From Phreatobacter cathodiphilus (lineage in GTDB: Bacteria > Pseudomonadota > Alphaproteobacteria > Rhizobiales > Phreatobacteraceae): a stretch of DNA of 64,000 nucleotides. The position numbers were made by a program, and so were the translations under genes. Where the stretch lies: NCBI RefSeq assembly GCF_003008515.1, contig NZ_CP027668.1:558001-622000 (forward strand), given 5' to 3'. The notes under the pieces are model-generated. The model searched no databases. It was not told where the DNA came from and worked only from the letters and a program-made list of their open reading frames with translations. Shown piece after piece: positions 19,464 to 30,103 of the stretch (positions within the stretch are counted from its first letter, which is position 1; each line of letters starts with the position of its first letter).

Positions 19464-20858
19464 TTACGGCGACGGCGCAGGGGAGGGAAGGGCGCGGACC
19501 GGCTCGGTATGGCCGACCACGCGGATGACCCGCGGCTGGCTGCGGCGGAAACCCCGCTCGATCGTGTCCACCGCCTCGTGCACCGCCTCCACCGTCAGGG
19601 CGGGATCGGCGCGGCAGTGATAGGTGACCACCAGTCCCTGCGCGGTGTCGCGCACCCGGACGCTGTGGACGTCGGTGATCTGTCCGGTGGTGGCCGCCAG
19701 CGCCGCGAGCGCGGTCGCGGCCTCCGTCACCTGAGTTGCGGCGGCGTCGCTGCCCACCAGCATCTCCACCTGCAGCGGCTCGATATGGGTCTCGACCTCG
19801 ACGTCCGTGCCGAGTTCGCCGCCGATCGCCGCCTCCAGCCGGCTGGCGATCTCGTGCGCCTCGCCGAGGGTCAGGGCCCCGTCCACCTCGAGATCGAGGC
19901 CGACGCAGAGCCGCTCGCCGAGATGCTGGACGGTGACGTGGTGGACGGCGAGGGCATGGCGCCGCGCGGTCAGGTGCACCCGCTCCATCACCGTCTCGTC
20001 GTCGAGCGCGACGGGCTCGGTCGTGACCGTCGTCACGGTGCCGCCATGGGCGCCCGCCGCTGCCGCGCCGATGGCGGACTTGATCTCTGCCACCCTTTCG
20101 AGAGGCAGGGTGCGGTTCACCTTCACGGTGATCTCGGCCAGCGTGTCGGTGCCGACCTCGCGCAGCCGGACGCTGTCCACCCCGACGACACCGGGCACGG
20201 CGCCGACCGCCTCCATCACCGCCTCGGTCGCCCCCTGCGGCGCCCGGTCCATCAGCGTGTCGATGGTGCGGCGGCCGAGATTCCAGCTCATCACGCAGAT
20301 GATGACGGCGACCGCGATGGCGGCGACGGCGTCGGCCATCGGATAACCCACCCAGACGAAGAACAGGCCGGCCAGCACCACCGCAGAACTCGCCATGTCG
20401 GCGGCGAAATGCAGCGCGCCGGATTCGAGCGCGTGACTGCCGGTCTCCTTCGCCAGGCGGCTCATGATGCGGACGCGCCAGTAGTCCACGGCGATGACCG
20501 CGACCATCAGGCCCGCCATGATTGGCGTCACCTCCACCGGGTGGCCGCCGCCCGTCAGCCGCCGCACCGCCTCGGTCACGACGATGCCGGAGACGAGGAA
20601 GAGGAAGGCCGTCTCGGCGAGGGCGGCGATCGATTCGACCTTGCCGTGGCCGTACTGGTGCTCCTCGTCCGGCGGCTTGTCGGCGAGACGCACGGCGTAG
20701 AAGGTCAGCACGGTGGCGGCGGTGTCGACGAGGCCATGGGCGGCCTCCGCGAGGATTGCGATGGAGCCGCTGGCGAAACCGACCGCCGCCTTGGCGGCCG
20801 TGAGCACCACCGTGACCAGGATCGAGGCCAGCGCCGCCTTCTGCTTGATGGAGACCAT
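19464..20858 (-). CDS. Cation diffusion facilitator with extended C-terminal region
   Basis: 464-residue CDF-family metal cation/proton antiporter. The N-terminal about 210 residues contain six membrane helices, with the metal-site AHGLVD motif in helix 2, HQYGHGKVES in the helix 2-3 loop and FAADMASS in helix 5. CDF proteins normally end in one cytoplasmic ferredoxin-like dimerisation domain of about 80 residues; here about 255 residues follow and seem to hold three similar units (about 215-275, 285-350 and 390-455), each with a V-x-x-V-x-x-V-x-V strand, a short acidic strand and a TL-x-x-A/V-H/A-E helix. Substrate metal (Zn, Fe, Mn, Co) cannot be assigned. Confidence 0.88.
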   Translation of the reverse strand: MVSIKQKAALASILVTVVLTAAKAAVGFASGSIAILAEAAHGLVDTAATVLTFYAVRLADKPPDEEHQYGHGKVESIAALAETAFLFLVSGIVVTEAVRRLTGGGHPVEVTPIMAGLMVAVIAVDYWRVRIMSRLAKETGSHALESGALHFAADMASSAVVLAGLFFVWVGYPMADAVAAIAVAVIICVMSWNLGRRTIDTLMDRAPQGATEAVMEAVGAVPGVVGVDSVRLREVGTDTLAEITVKVNRTLPLERVAEIKSAIGAAAAGAHGGTVTTVTTEPVALDDETVMERVHLTARRHALAVHHVTVQHLGERLCVGLDLEVDGALTLGEAHEIASRLEAAIGGELGTDVEVETHIEPLQVEMLVGSDAAATQVTEAATALAALAATTGQITDVHSVRVRDTAQGLVVTYHCRADPALTVEAVHEAVDTIERGFRRSQPRVIRVVGHTEPVRALPSPAPSP

Positions 20859-21031
20859 GGTCGCGCATCCCCGGCCGTGGAGTGAAGCGGAGGCCTAGTC
20901 GCTGCCCCGCCGCAGGTCAATCGCGGTGCGCTTCGCCACCCGCCCGACGCGCGGCAGCCGGACGCGCCGGGCCTTGACGGGGCGATGGCTCCGGGCTCCG
21001 CTGCCGCCGATCTCCGCTTTTCGGACATGCC

Positions 21032-21856
21032 ATGACGCCCATCGATCTCGACGCCCAGTACAACAACCGCGCCATGGTGCCCGACCATCCCGCCGTCATG
21101 GCCGGCTGGGCGGCGGATGCAGAGGCCTATCGCGCGGCACGGCCCGATGCCGGTCTCGACCAGGCCTATGGCACGGGCGAGCGCCACCGCTATGACCTCT
21201 TCCCCGCCGCGGCGCCGCGGGCCGGAGCGCCGATCGCCCTCTTCATCCACGGTGGCTACTGGCAGGCGCTCGACAAGACCTCCTTCAGCCACATGGCCGC
21301 AGGCGCCAACGCCCACGGTCTCGACGTGGCGGTGATGAGCTACGACCTGTGCCCCCAGGTGAAGCTCGCCAAGATCGTCGACGACGTGGTCGCCTGCATC
21401 CGGGTGCTGCGCGAGCGCACCGGCCGCCGCATCCTGCCCTTCGGCCATTCCGCCGGCGGCCACCTCGCCGCCTGCATGGCCGCGGCCAACTGGCCGCGGA
21501 TCGGCGAGCCGGCCGACATCGTCGCCGCCGCCATGCCCATCTCCGGCCTCTTCCACCTGGCGCCGCTGGTGCCGACCTTCGTCAACAGGGCCATGGGCAT
21601 GGACGCGGGGGAGGCGGCTTCCCTCTCGCCGCTCGTCTGGACGCCGCCGAAGGGCCTGAAGGTGACGGCGGTGGTGGGGGGAGAGGAATCCGCCGAATAT
21701 CACCGCCAGACCCGCACGCTGTGCGAATGCTGGGGCGCGCTGGGCGCCCGGACACGGGAGATGGTCGTGCCCGGCGCCAACCATTTCACCGTGATCGCGC
21801 CCTTCGCCGATCCTTCTTCGGCCCTGACGCGGGAACTGGTTGCGCTGGCGGGTTGA
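21032..21856 (+). CDS. Alpha/beta hydrolase, arylformamidase-like
   Basis: 274-residue hydrolase. The oxyanion motif HGGYW (FIHGGYWQALDK, about residues 73-84) and nucleophile elbow GHSAGGH (Ser about 142) are those of the animal-type kynurenine formamidase/esterase branch, and a C-terminal catalytic His is in GANHFTV. It may open N-formylkynurenine or a similar small ester or amide. No kynureninase or tryptophan dioxygenase gene is nearby, so the substrate is open. Confidence 0.85.
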   Translation: MTPIDLDAQYNNRAMVPDHPAVMAGWAADAEAYRAARPDAGLDQAYGTGERHRYDLFPAAAPRAGAPIALFIHGGYWQALDKTSFSHMAAGANAHGLDVAVMSYDLCPQVKLAKIVDDVVACIRVLRERTGRRILPFGHSAGGHLAACMAAANWPRIGEPADIVAAAMPISGLFHLAPLVPTFVNRAMGMDAGEAASLSPLVWTPPKGLKVTAVVGGEESAEYHRQTRTLCECWGALGARTREMVVPGANHFTVIAPFADPSSALTRELVALAG

Positions 21857-21919
21857 TCGACCGCAAGGTCCGAGGGGGGCGGACATGGGACCATGCCTCA
21901 TCGCATCCCCGGAGGCCTC

Positions 21920-22276
21920 ATGTCGTCCCCCCGCCTGCTGCCCGCCCTCCTCGTGCTCGCCCTGACGGCCGGCGACGCCCTCGCCCAGAGCCAGCGGGTG
22001 CTGGTCCAGCGCGGCGAGACGCTGGTGCGCCAGCACTGCGCCCTCTGCCACGCGGTGGGGCGGACGGATACGAGCCCCTATCCCAACGCGCCGCTGTTTC
22101 GCGAGCTGTCGAAGCGCTATCCGGTCGACGTGCTGGAGGAGGCCCTCGCCGAGGGCTTCACCTCCGGCCATCCGGCCATGCCGGAGTTCACCTTCTCGGC
22201 GGAGCGCGCCGCGGCCATCGTCGCCTATCTGAGCTCCATCCAGACCGAGCCGAACGCCCGCCCGCAGAGACGGTGA
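21920..22276 (+). CDS. Periplasmic monohaem c-type cytochrome
   Basis: 118-residue cytochrome c. Start at ATG 21920 with GGAGG just upstream; a signal peptide ending near ALAQS is followed by one haem site CALCH and a distal methionine candidate in HPAMPEF. Length and layout fit a class I cytochrome that carries electrons in the periplasm. No obvious redox partner is adjacent. Confidence 0.85.
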   Translation: MSSPRLLPALLVLALTAGDALAQSQRVLVQRGETLVRQHCALCHAVGRTDTSPYPNAPLFRELSKRYPVDVLEEALAEGFTSGHPAMPEFTFSAERAAAIVAYLSSIQTEPNARPQRR

Positions 22277-22318
22277 GGGCCACATCCGTCGCGGAGGCAG
22301 GCCGCTCCCGGCGTCATC

Positions 22319-22437
22319 ACCCGTCACCCCCGGCGAGACCGAAGGCCGAGGGAAGGGGGGCCATGGGCCATCGGGCGCTCCCTTCAACTCCTGGATCCCC
22401 TTCCCCTCGCTGCGCTCGGCCGGAGGTGACGGGGTGT
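22319..22437. repeat. Intergenic palindromic repeat element
   Basis: Imperfect inverted repeat: the arm near 22319-22333 (CCGTCACCCCCGG) matches the complement of 22420-22435 (CCGGAGGTGACGGG), and inner GGGAAGGGG / CCCCTTCCC arms continue the fold. The right half contains the 21-base word at 22388-22408 beginning CTCCTGGATCCCC, which recurs exactly at 854-874 after the first gene of the window. That suggests a dispersed repeat family. Confidence 0.6.
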
Positions 22438-22456
22438 GAGTGCACCACCTCCCCCA

Positions 22457-22486
22457 AAAGCAAAGGCCCGGCGCGACGGCCGGGCC
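22457..22486 (-). terminator. Intrinsic terminator for the acyl-CoA dehydrogenase gene
   Basis: Read on the minus strand: perfect 8-bp GC stem (GGCCCGGC / GCCGGGCC, 22465-22486) with a 6-base loop followed by TTTGCTTTT, 28 bases after the stop of the minus-strand gene. Canonical rho-independent form. Confidence 0.8.
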
Positions 22487-22514
22487 TCCATGTCTCACGA
22501 CAAGCCGCCGGCGA

Positions 22515-23732
22515 TCAGAAGAACGCCTGGATACCGGTCATGGCGCGGCCGAGGATCAGCGCGTGCACGTCGTGGGCGCCCTCATAGGTGTTGACCGTCT
22601 CGAGGTTCACCATGTGCCGGATGACGTGGTACTCGGCCGAGATGCCGTTGCCGCCGTGCATGTCGCGGGCCATGCGGGCGATGTCCAGCGCCTTGCCGCA
22701 ATTGTTGCGCTTCATCAGCGAGATGGCCTGCGGCGCGAAGGAATGGTCCTCCATCAGCCGGCCGAGGCGCAGGGCGCCGTGCAGGCCGAGGGTGATCTCG
22801 GTCTGCATGTCCGCGAGCTTCTTCTGCACGAGCTGGGTGGCCGCCAGCGGCTTGCCGAACTGCTTGCGGTCGAGCGTGTACTGGCGGGCGCGGTGCCAGC
22901 AGTCCTCGGCGGCGCCCATGGCGCCCCAGGCGATGCCGTAGCGGGCGCGGTTGAGGCAGCCGAACGGGCCCGACAGGCCCTTGGCGTTGGGCAGCATGTT
23001 CTCGGCCGGCACGAAGACGTCGTCCAGCACGATCTCGCCGGTGATCGAGGCGCGCAGCGAGATCTTGCCCTCGATCTTCGGGGTGGAGAAGCCCTTCATG
23101 CCGCGCTCGACGATGAAGCCGCGGATGGCTTCGTCCGTCTTGGCCCAGACCACCGCCACGTCCGAGATCGGCGAGTTGGTGATCCACATCTTCGAGCCTT
23201 TGAGCACGTAGCCGCCGTCCACCTTCACGGCGCGGGTCTTCATGCCGGCCGGGTCGGAGCCCGCGTCGGGCTCGGTCAGGCCGAAGCAGCCGACCCACTC
23301 GCCCGAGGCGAGCTTGGGCAGGTACTTCTTGCGCTGCTCTTCCGAGCCGTAGGCGTAGATCGGGTACATGACGAGGGAGGACTGCACCGAGCAGGCCGAG
23401 CGATAGCCCGAATCGACGCGCTCCACCTCGCGGGCGATGAGGCCGTAGGCGACATAGCCGAGGTCGGCTCCGCCATACTCGGAGGGGATCGTCGAGCCGA
23501 GCAGGCCGAGTTCGCCCATCTCGGTCATGATCTCGCGGTCGAAGCGCTCGTCGAGGAAGGCCGAGGTGACGCGCGGCAGCAACTTTTCCTGGCAATAGGT
23601 GCGGGCGGTCTCCTGCACCATGCGTTCCTCTTCGGTCAGCAGCCCGTCGAGGTTCAGCGGGTCTTCCCAGTTGAACTCCTCGTTGTCCTTCACGTAGGAG
23701 CCGGAGGCGGGGGTGAGCGCGGCGACGGCCAT
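22515..23732 (-). CDS. gcdH: Acyl-CoA dehydrogenase, glutaryl-CoA dehydrogenase type
   Basis: 405-residue FAD-dependent acyl-CoA dehydrogenase. The family signatures are strong: [16 protein letters not shown] in the middle domain, [16 protein letters not shown] in the C-terminal domain and [17 protein letters not shown], whose Glu is the catalytic base in glutaryl-CoA dehydrogenase. It would convert glutaryl-CoA to crotonyl-CoA in lysine/tryptophan breakdown. I use ATG 23732, which has GAGGA eight bases upstream; a TTG at 23747 would add five residues. Own terminator downstream. Confidence 0.9.
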   Translation of the reverse strand: MAVAALTPASGSYVKDNEEFNWEDPLNLDGLLTEEERMVQETARTYCQEKLLPRVTSAFLDERFDREIMTEMGELGLLGSTIPSEYGGADLGYVAYGLIAREVERVDSGYRSACSVQSSLVMYPIYAYGSEEQRKKYLPKLASGEWVGCFGLTEPDAGSDPAGMKTRAVKVDGGYVLKGSKMWITNSPISDVAVVWAKTDEAIRGFIVERGMKGFSTPKIEGKISLRASITGEIVLDDVFVPAENMLPNAKGLSGPFGCLNRARYGIAWGAMGAAEDCWHRARQYTLDRKQFGKPLAATQLVQKKLADMQTEITLGLHGALRLGRLMEDHSFAPQAISLMKRNNCGKALDIARMARDMHGGNGISAEYHVIRHMVNLETVNTYEGAHDVHALILGRAMTGIQAFF

Positions 23733-23802
23733 GGCGATGATCCTCAAGCGAATGGTGGCGCTGTCTTAGGCCAAAGGCCGGACAGCGCCAAGCGCCGGAT
23801 CG

Positions 23803-25038
23803 TCATAGCGCGCCTGCCGCGCCCGCGCGATGCGGCATGGTCGCGAGCCGCGCGAGGGGCGAGGCGAGGGAGACCAGTGCCGAGGCGGCGAAGGCCGCCG
23901 CGACGAGGCCGAGCGCCGCGTCGAGGCCGAACATCGCCGCGACCCCACCGCCGGCGAGGGCTCCGAGCGGCCTGACGCCGTAGATCGCGACCTGGATGGT
24001 GGCGGTGACCCGCCCCATCAGCGCCGGCGGCGTCACGATCTGGCGGACGGAGGTCTGCATCACCAGCCAGAGCATGGGTCCGAAGCCGATGAGCCCGAAG
24101 GCGAGGGCCGCCATGGCGAGCCCGCCGAAGGACGGAGACAGCGCCATCAGCACCGCGCCGAGGGCCGAGGAGACGGGTCCGAAGAGCAGCACGGCCCGAG
24201 GCTGCACCCGCGCGAAGACGAAGGGCGCGACGGCGGCGCCGGCGATCATGCCGAGCCCGTTGATGCCCTGGGCGAGGCCGGCGCCTGCCGCATCCGTGCC
24301 GAGCCGCGTCAGGGCGAAGGGCACGAAGACCGCGATGAGGGCGACGAAGGCGAAGTTCCAGAACACGGCGCAGAGTCCGATGGCCCGCAGCAGGGGGTCT
24401 GCGACGACGAAGCGGGCGCCCTCGGCGATGGCGGTGAACAGCGCAGGCTTCGTTGCCGGCGTCGGCCGTGCCGCGAAGTGCAGGGTCGCAGCGCAGAGGA
24501 GGGCGGCGAGGGCGAGGAGCGCCGCCAGGGGGTAGCCGGCGAGCGGCGAGACGCGGGTGGCGAGGAAGCCGACCAGGAAGGGCGCGGCGGTGCTCGCCAT
24601 GGCCCGCATCAGCTCGATCCGGGCATTGGCTCTCGGCAGGTCGGCCGGGGCGACGATCTCGGGCACCAGTCCGATCTGGACCAGGACGAAGGTGACGGTG
24701 CCCGCCGCCGAGAGGAAGGCTGCGGCGCCGAGCAGCGCCACCTGGCCGAGAGCCGCGGCGGCAAGCGCCGCCAGCGCTCCGGCGAAGGAGAGGGTCAGCG
24801 CCGCGAGCAGGACAGTCCGGCGCGGCAGGCGGTCGACGATCACCCCGGCGGGCAGCGAGACGAGGAGCCAGGCGGCGGTCTGCGCCGCGACCAGCACCCC
24901 GACGAGGCCCGGCCCCGCCCCGAGTACGAGAACCGCGGTGACCGGCAGGGCGGCGAGCGCGATCTGGTCGGCGGCCTGCACGAAGCCGGCGGTGGCGAGG
25001 AGTCGGGCGAAAGGGGAGGGTGAGGTGGTCTCGGTCAT
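23803..25038 (-). CDS. MFS transporter (EntS/MFS_3-like exporter)
   Basis: 411-residue major facilitator with about 12 membrane helices. The helix 2-3 loop reads GVIVDRLPRRT, the usual MFS motif A variant of the MFS_3 (enterobactin exporter EntS-like) branch, and LPRANARIELM matches the same family's helix 5-6 region. Export of a small molecule is likely; the substrate is unknown. Confidence 0.85.
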   Translation of the reverse strand: MTETTSPSPFARLLATAGFVQAADQIALAALPVTAVLVLGAGPGLVGVLVAAQTAAWLLVSLPAGVIVDRLPRRTVLLAALTLSFAGALAALAAAALGQVALLGAAAFLSAAGTVTFVLVQIGLVPEIVAPADLPRANARIELMRAMASTAAPFLVGFLATRVSPLAGYPLAALLALAALLCAATLHFAARPTPATKPALFTAIAEGARFVVADPLLRAIGLCAVFWNFAFVALIAVFVPFALTRLGTDAAGAGLAQGINGLGMIAGAAVAPFVFARVQPRAVLLFGPVSSALGAVLMALSPSFGGLAMAALAFGLIGFGPMLWLVMQTSVRQIVTPPALMGRVTATIQVAIYGVRPLGALAGGGVAAMFGLDAALGLVAAAFAASALVSLASPLARLATMPHRAGAAGAL

Positions 25039-25113
25039 GGGCGGGTCTCCATGACCCGTCGTGACAGGGCGGCGCGCCGGCCGACACCCGATCTCTCCGC
25101 CCGTTTCCTGAGC

Positions 25114-26829
25114 TCACCCGATCAATTGGAAGCGGTCGACGTCGACGAGGCCTCGGTCGCTGATCTTCAGGTGCGGAATGACAGGCAGCGGCAGGAAGGC
25201 GACCTGCAGGAAGGGCTCGGCCAGCATCACGCCGAGGCCGGTCGCCGCGGCGCGCAGGTCTTTCAGCGGCTGGATCAGCTCCTCGAAGGGGAGGTCGCTC
25301 ATCAGCCCGGCGATGGGCAGGGCGAGTTCGGCGAGGACCCGGCCGCCCTCCACCACCACGAAGCCGCCGCGGATGGCGACCAGCCGGTTCACCGCCGCCG
25401 CCATGTCGGCATCGTCCGCGCCGACCACGCAGATGTTGTGGCTGTCGTGGCCGACGGACGAGGCAATGGCGCCGCGCTTCAGGCCGAAGCCGTGGACGAA
25501 GCCGCGGCCGATATTGTCGTTGATGCCGTGGCGGGCGACGACGGCGACCTTGACCGCGTCCTGGTCGAGATCGGGCTGCATGGCACCGCCGACGACCGGC
25601 AGGTCCATGGTGAGGTGGGCGGTGATGATCTTGCCGGGGATGACGCCGATGACATGGGCGGTGGCCCCCGTCGCCGGCACGCGGAAATCCTCCGCCGAAA
25701 CGGGCCGCGCCTTCATGCTGTCGAGCCCGACCGGGGCGACCGGCACCTTCCCCGCATACGCATCGGGCCCGACCAGCACCCCGCCGGCGATGACGTCGGA
25801 GACGGCGCAGGCCTCGAGGTCGTCGAGGAGGACGATGTCGGCGCGCTTGCCCGGCGCGATCATGCCGCGATCCCTGAGGCCGAAGGCGGTGGCGGCGGTC
25901 AGCGAAGCCGAGCGGTAGGCGGCGAGCGGCGGCACGCCGAGGCTGATGGCGGTGCGGATGAGGAAGTCGAGATGGCCTTCCTCGGCGATGTCGAGCGGGT
26001 TGCGGTCATCGGTGCAGAAGGCGAGGAAGGGGGAGGTGGCGACCGTCAGGAGCGGCGCGAGAGCGTGCAGGTCCTTCGACACCGAGCCCTCGCGGATCAG
26101 CACCGTCATGCCCTTCTGGATCTTCTCCAGCGCCTCGTCGGTGGTCGTCGTCTCGTGGTCGGTGCGGATGCCGGCGGCGATATAGCCGTTGAGGTCGAGC
26201 CCGCCCAGCAGCGGCGCATGCCCGTCGATGTGCCGGTCGGAAAAGGCGGCGATCTTGGCGAGGCACTCGGCGTCGCCGTTCACGACACCCGGAAAGTTCA
26301 TGAACTCGGCGAGGCCGATCACCTTGGGATGGTCGCGCCAGGCGACGAGATCCTCGACGCCGAGCCGCGCCCCGGCGGTTTCCAGATGCGTCGCCGGCAC
26401 GCAGGACGAGAGCTGCACCCTGAGGTCCATCACCGTGCGGCCGGCCCCCTCCAGCATGTAGGCGATGGCGGCCGGGCCCAGCACGTTGGCGATCTCGTGC
26501 GGGTCGCAGATGGCGGTGGTCACGCCGTGGCGGGTGACGCAGCGGTCGAACTCCATCGGCGTGACGAGTGAACTCTCCACGTGGAGATGGGTGTCGATGA
26601 AGCCCGGCACGGCGATGCGGCCGCGCCCGTCGATCTCCCGCAGGCCGCGATAGCCGCCATAGGTGCCGACGATGGTGTCGCCGCAGATGGCGATGTCGGT
26701 GACGAAGAGATTGCCGGTGACGAGGTCGAAGAGGCGGACGTTGCGGATGACGAGATCGGCTTCGCCCGCGCCGCGGCCCTGGGCGATGCGCCGGGTGAGG
26801 GTGTCGGGGGTGAGGCGTGCCGCCGTCAC
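25114..26829 (-). CDS. ade: Adenine deaminase
   Basis: 571-residue amidohydrolase of the Ade family, converting adenine to hypoxanthine and ammonia. Metal ligands occur in [12 protein letters not shown]; family marks include [29 protein letters not shown] and [15 protein letters not shown]. The start is GTG 26829 in a GTGA overlap with the preceding gene's stop; the open frame further upstream is antisense to other genes. Found at the end of a nitrogen/peptide-scavenging region on the minus strand. Confidence 0.93.
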   Translation of the reverse strand: MTAARLTPDTLTRRIAQGRGAGEADLVIRNVRLFDLVTGNLFVTDIAICGDTIVGTYGGYRGLREIDGRGRIAVPGFIDTHLHVESSLVTPMEFDRCVTRHGVTTAICDPHEIANVLGPAAIAYMLEGAGRTVMDLRVQLSSCVPATHLETAGARLGVEDLVAWRDHPKVIGLAEFMNFPGVVNGDAECLAKIAAFSDRHIDGHAPLLGGLDLNGYIAAGIRTDHETTTTDEALEKIQKGMTVLIREGSVSKDLHALAPLLTVATSPFLAFCTDDRNPLDIAEEGHLDFLIRTAISLGVPPLAAYRSASLTAATAFGLRDRGMIAPGKRADIVLLDDLEACAVSDVIAGGVLVGPDAYAGKVPVAPVGLDSMKARPVSAEDFRVPATGATAHVIGVIPGKIITAHLTMDLPVVGGAMQPDLDQDAVKVAVVARHGINDNIGRGFVHGFGLKRGAIASSVGHDSHNICVVGADDADMAAAVNRLVAIRGGFVVVEGGRVLAELALPIAGLMSDLPFEELIQPLKDLRAAATGLGVMLAEPFLQVAFLPLPVIPHLKISDRGLVDVDRFQLIG

Positions 26830-27518
26830 GGCCGGCGCACCCGTTCGAGCACCAGCGGACGACCTCCCTCCGCCGGGTCCTTGGTGAAGCCTGCGGGGCC
26901 GAGCAGGAAGGACAGGCTGTTGCCGTCGAGGCCGTAGAGCACGAGCTTCGGCGCCTCGATGCGCCAGGAGGCGAGCCTCAGCCGCGTCACCGATGCCTGG
27001 CAGCCCTGGGGCGTGACCCTGACCGCATAGCTCTCCTGGCCGCCTGGCGGCGGGCGGTCCGACAGATGCACGCGGCAGAGGATTTCGCCGCCGGGCCGGC
27101 GCATCACCCAGTCGCCGAAGGCGTCGCGGGCGTTCGGCACCCGGTCGACGCCGTCCGGCGCACGGACCAGCACATAGCCCGGGTCCGGCTCCATGGCCGA
27201 ATAGGAGGCATCTTCGTTTTCGCGGAACGCCAGGAGCGTCTGCCGTGTCGGGCCGAGGAAACTCAACCCATCCACCGGGTGCCAAGCCGCCGCATCGGCG
27301 ATGACGGGCACGCGCCGGGCGCAGTCGGGCGACGTCGTCAGGCCGTAGCCGCCGATGGAGGTCGTGGTCGCCAGCGTCACCCGGCAGCCCGGCTCGCCGT
27401 TCGCCGGCGCGACGAGCCAGGTTCCGGCCAGCGTCCGCAGGATGGACGGGTCGATGCCCTGCGCCTGGGATGGCGCGGCCAAAGCGAGGGTGAGGAGCGT
27501 GAGGGCGGCGCGGATCAT
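26826..27518 (-). CDS. Secreted protein with two AprI/Inh-type inhibitor-like domains
   Basis: 230-residue exported protein. A signal peptide (about residues 1-20, ending SQAQG) is followed by two similar units of about 95 residues: [19 protein letters not shown] and [18 protein letters not shown] each open a domain with a W, a paired cysteine about 20-25 residues later and a hydrophobic W/L-rich end. This pattern resembles the AprI/Inh metalloprotease-inhibitor barrel. Start ATG 27518 chosen (GTG at 27533 possible). It is translationally coupled to adenine deaminase by a 4-base overlap. Inhibitor activity is inferred only from fold likeness. Confidence 0.7.
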   Translation of the reverse strand: MIRAALTLLTLALAAPSQAQGIDPSILRTLAGTWLVAPANGEPGCRVTLATTTSIGGYGLTTSPDCARRVPVIADAAAWHPVDGLSFLGPTRQTLLAFRENEDASYSAMEPDPGYVLVRAPDGVDRVPNARDAFGDWVMRRPGGEILCRVHLSDRPPPGGQESYAVRVTPQGCQASVTRLRLASWRIEAPKLVLYGLDGNSLSFLLGPAGFTKDPAEGGRPLVLERVRRP

Positions 27519-27548
27519 TCCGGATGATCCCACGCCGCCGTCCGTTTG

Positions 27549-29165
27549 TCAGGCCACCCGGGCGAACTGGAAGTTGCGGCCCGGCGCCGCGTCGAACAGC
27601 GCCCGCGTATAGGGGTGCTGGGGCGCGGCGAAGATGTCGGCGGTCTTGCCGTGTTCCACCACCACGCCGTTCTGCATCACCGCGATGCGGTCGCAGATCT
27701 GCGCCGCGACGCGCAGATCGTGGGTGATGAAGAGCACGGCGAGGTCGAACTTCTTGCGCACGTCGTCGAGGAGGTCGAGCACCTGGGCCTGCACCGACAC
27801 GTCGAGGGCCGAGACCGCCTCGTCGGCGATGAGGATTTCCGGCTCCATCGCCAGCGCCCGGGCGATGCAGATGCGCTGGCGCTGCCCGCCCGAGAACTGG
27901 TGCGGATAGCGGTCGAGGGCATCGGGCGACAGGCCGACCAGCTTCATCAGGTCGCGGGACTTGGCGATGGCGTCGGCCTCGCTCATGCCGAAGTTCATCG
28001 GCCCTTCGATGATGGAGGCGCCGACCGAACGTCGCGGATTGAGCGAGCGATAGGGGTCCTGAAAGACGATCTGGCAGTGTTTGCGATGCGGCCGGAGCTG
28101 GCGCTCGGGGAGATTGGCGATGTCCATGTTGCTGACGACGATGCCGCCCGAGGTCGGCGTGATCAGCCTGGCGATGCAGCGTGCGACCGTCGACTTGCCC
28201 GAGCCCGATTCGCCGACGATGCCGAGCGTCTCGCCACGCCGCACGCGGATCTCCACGTCGGAGGCGGCGCGCACCTCGCGCTTCTTCTGGAAGAAGCCGC
28301 CGCCGCCATAGACCTTGCAGAGCTTCACCGTCTCCAGCGCCAGCTCGCCCGTCCGCTCCTCGCGCACCGGCGGAGTGAGCGTCGGCACGGCGTTGATCAG
28401 CATCTGCGTATAGGGGTGCTGGGGGTTCTTCAGCACCTCGGTGGCCGTGCCGGTCTCCACCACCTTGCCGCGCTGCATGACGACGACGCGGTGGGCGATC
28501 TCGGCGACGACGCCGAAATCGTGGGTGATGAACAGCACGCCCGTGCCGCGGCGCTCCTGCATCTCGGCGATGAGCTTCAGGATCTGCGCCTGCGTGGTCA
28601 CGTCGAGGGCGGTGGTCGGCTCGTCGGCGATCAGCAGCACGGGATCGAGCACCAGCGCCTGGGCGATCATGATGCGCTGGCGCTGGCCGCCCGAGAGCTG
28701 GTGCGGATAGGCGTCGTACATCTTCGCCGGATCGGGCAGCCGCACCGAATCCATCACCGCCAGCACCTTCTCCTTGCGCTCGGTGGCGCCGAGGCCGGTG
28801 TGGATGCGCAGCACCTCGTCGATCTGCTCGCCGCAGGTGACGACCGGGTTCAGCGCCGTCATCGGCTCCTGGAAGATCATCGACATCCGCGTGCCGCGCA
28901 GGTCGCGCAGCCGGCTGGCGCTGGCCTCGAGGACATTCTCCCCTTCGAGGAGGATCTGTCCGCCGGTCGCCTTGAGCTGGCCCTTGGGCAGCAGGCCCAT
29001 GACGGCATGGGACGAGACGGACTTGCCCGAGCCGGATTCGCCCACCACGCAGACGATCTCGCCGGGGTACACGGCGAAGGACACGTCCTCCACCGCGTTC
29101 CTGCGGTCGGCGCCTTTCGGCAGTTCGACCGTGAGGTTTCTGATGTCGAGGATAGGGGCGCTCAT
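27549..29165 (-). CDS. Peptide ABC transporter, fused dual ATP-binding protein (DppD-DppF type)
   Basis: 538-residue protein with two complete ABC ATPase domains in one chain. Walker A sites are [11 protein letters not shown] (about residue 38) and [11 protein letters not shown] (about residue 318); signature motifs [15 protein letters not shown] and [15 protein letters not shown]; Walker [13 protein letters not shown] and [12 protein letters not shown]. An oligopeptide/dipeptide-family C-terminal segment follows each domain. It powers the two permeases encoded just upstream, with which it overlaps by four bases (ATGA). Confidence 0.93.
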   Translation of the reverse strand: MSAPILDIRNLTVELPKGADRRNAVEDVSFAVYPGEIVCVVGESGSGKSVSSHAVMGLLPKGQLKATGGQILLEGENVLEASASRLRDLRGTRMSMIFQEPMTALNPVVTCGEQIDEVLRIHTGLGATERKEKVLAVMDSVRLPDPAKMYDAYPHQLSGGQRQRIMIAQALVLDPVLLIADEPTTALDVTTQAQILKLIAEMQERRGTGVLFITHDFGVVAEIAHRVVVMQRGKVVETGTATEVLKNPQHPYTQMLINAVPTLTPPVREERTGELALETVKLCKVYGGGGFFQKKREVRAASDVEIRVRRGETLGIVGESGSGKSTVARCIARLITPTSGGIVVSNMDIANLPERQLRPHRKHCQIVFQDPYRSLNPRRSVGASIIEGPMNFGMSEADAIAKSRDLMKLVGLSPDALDRYPHQFSGGQRQRICIARALAMEPEILIADEAVSALDVSVQAQVLDLLDDVRKKFDLAVLFITHDLRVAAQICDRIAVMQNGVVVEHGKTADIFAAPQHPYTRALFDAAPGRNFQFARVA

Positions 29166-30103
29166 CCGCGCTTCTCCATTTTCGGATCGAGCGTGTCACG
29201 CAGACCGTCGCCGAGCATGTTCACGGCGAGCACCGTGAGGGCGAGGAAGATGCCCGGATAGAGGATGTTGTGGGGGAAGATGCGGAAGAGCTGGCGCCCC
29301 TCGGCCATGATGTTGCCCCAGGTCGGCACGTCCGGCGGAATGCCGATGCCGAGGAAGGACAGGATGGCCTCGACCAGGATCGCCGAGGCACAGATGAACG
29401 TGCCCTGCACGATGAGCGGGGCCACCGTGTTCGGCAGGATGTGGCGGATGACGAGCTTCACCGTCGGCGTGCCGGAGACCACGGCGGCCTCGACATAGGG
29501 CTCCTCGCGTACCGACAGCACCACCGAGCGAACGAGGCGCACGACGCGCGGCACCTCCGGCACCACGATGGCGATGATGACCGATACCAGGCCCGCCCGC
29601 GACAGCGACACCACGGCGATGGCGAGCAGGATGGCGGGAATGGCCATCAACCCGTCCATGATCCGCATGATGATGCTGTCGAGCCAGCGGATGTAGCCGG
29701 CGACCATGCCGATGACGAGACCGATGCTGACCGACAGCACCGCCACGGCGACGCCGATGAAGATGGAGACCCTCGCGCCGTAGACGACGCGGGAGAAGAC
29801 GTCACGCCCCAGCGTGTCCGTGCCCATGTAGTGCTTCACCGTGGCACGCGTGCCGTCGTCGAGGCGCATGGTGCTCTCGGCCATGGGATGGCGGTTGCGC
29901 GCGCCCGGATTGATGGCGGTGGGGTCGGAGGTGGCGATCAGCGGCGCGATCAGGCCGATGAAGACCATGACGAGGACGATGGCGAGGCCAACGACCACGT
30001 TGGGGCTGCGGAAGAGCTTGCGCCAGACCGTGGGTTTTGCGGGGGCCGGGACGGCGGGCGCTTCGGCGCTCGCGAGCGGCTCGGTGGAGGCTGGGGCGGT
30101 CAA
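29162..30103 (-). CDS. Peptide ABC transporter permease (DppC type)
   Basis: 313-residue inner-membrane permease with the N-terminal OppC-type extension, a large periplasmic loop containing [16 protein letters not shown] and the EAA region ([21 protein letters not shown]). The start codon is TTG at 30103, in a TTGA overlap with the stop of the preceding permease, so it depends on translational coupling. Confidence 0.92.
   Translation of the reverse strand: MTAPASTEPLASAEAPAVPAPAKPTVWRKLFRSPNVVVGLAIVLVMVFIGLIAPLIATSDPTAINPGARNRHPMAESTMRLDDGTRATVKHYMGTDTLGRDVFSRVVYGARVSIFIGVAVAVLSVSIGLVIGMVAGYIRWLDSIIMRIMDGLMAIPAILLAIAVVSLSRAGLVSVIIAIVVPEVPRVVRLVRSVVLSVREEPYVEAAVVSGTPTVKLVIRHILPNTVAPLIVQGTFICASAILVEAILSFLGIGIPPDVPTWGNIMAEGRQLFRIFPHNILYPGIFLALTVLAVNMLGDGLRDTLDPKMEKRG

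Noticed and set aside
14873-19528. A 1551-codon open frame on the plus strand
   Set aside because: It is antisense to the PleC-like kinase and pepN, which have clear domains and active-site motifs; its translation is a His/Gly/Arg/Ala/Val-rich mirror of a GC-rich gene.
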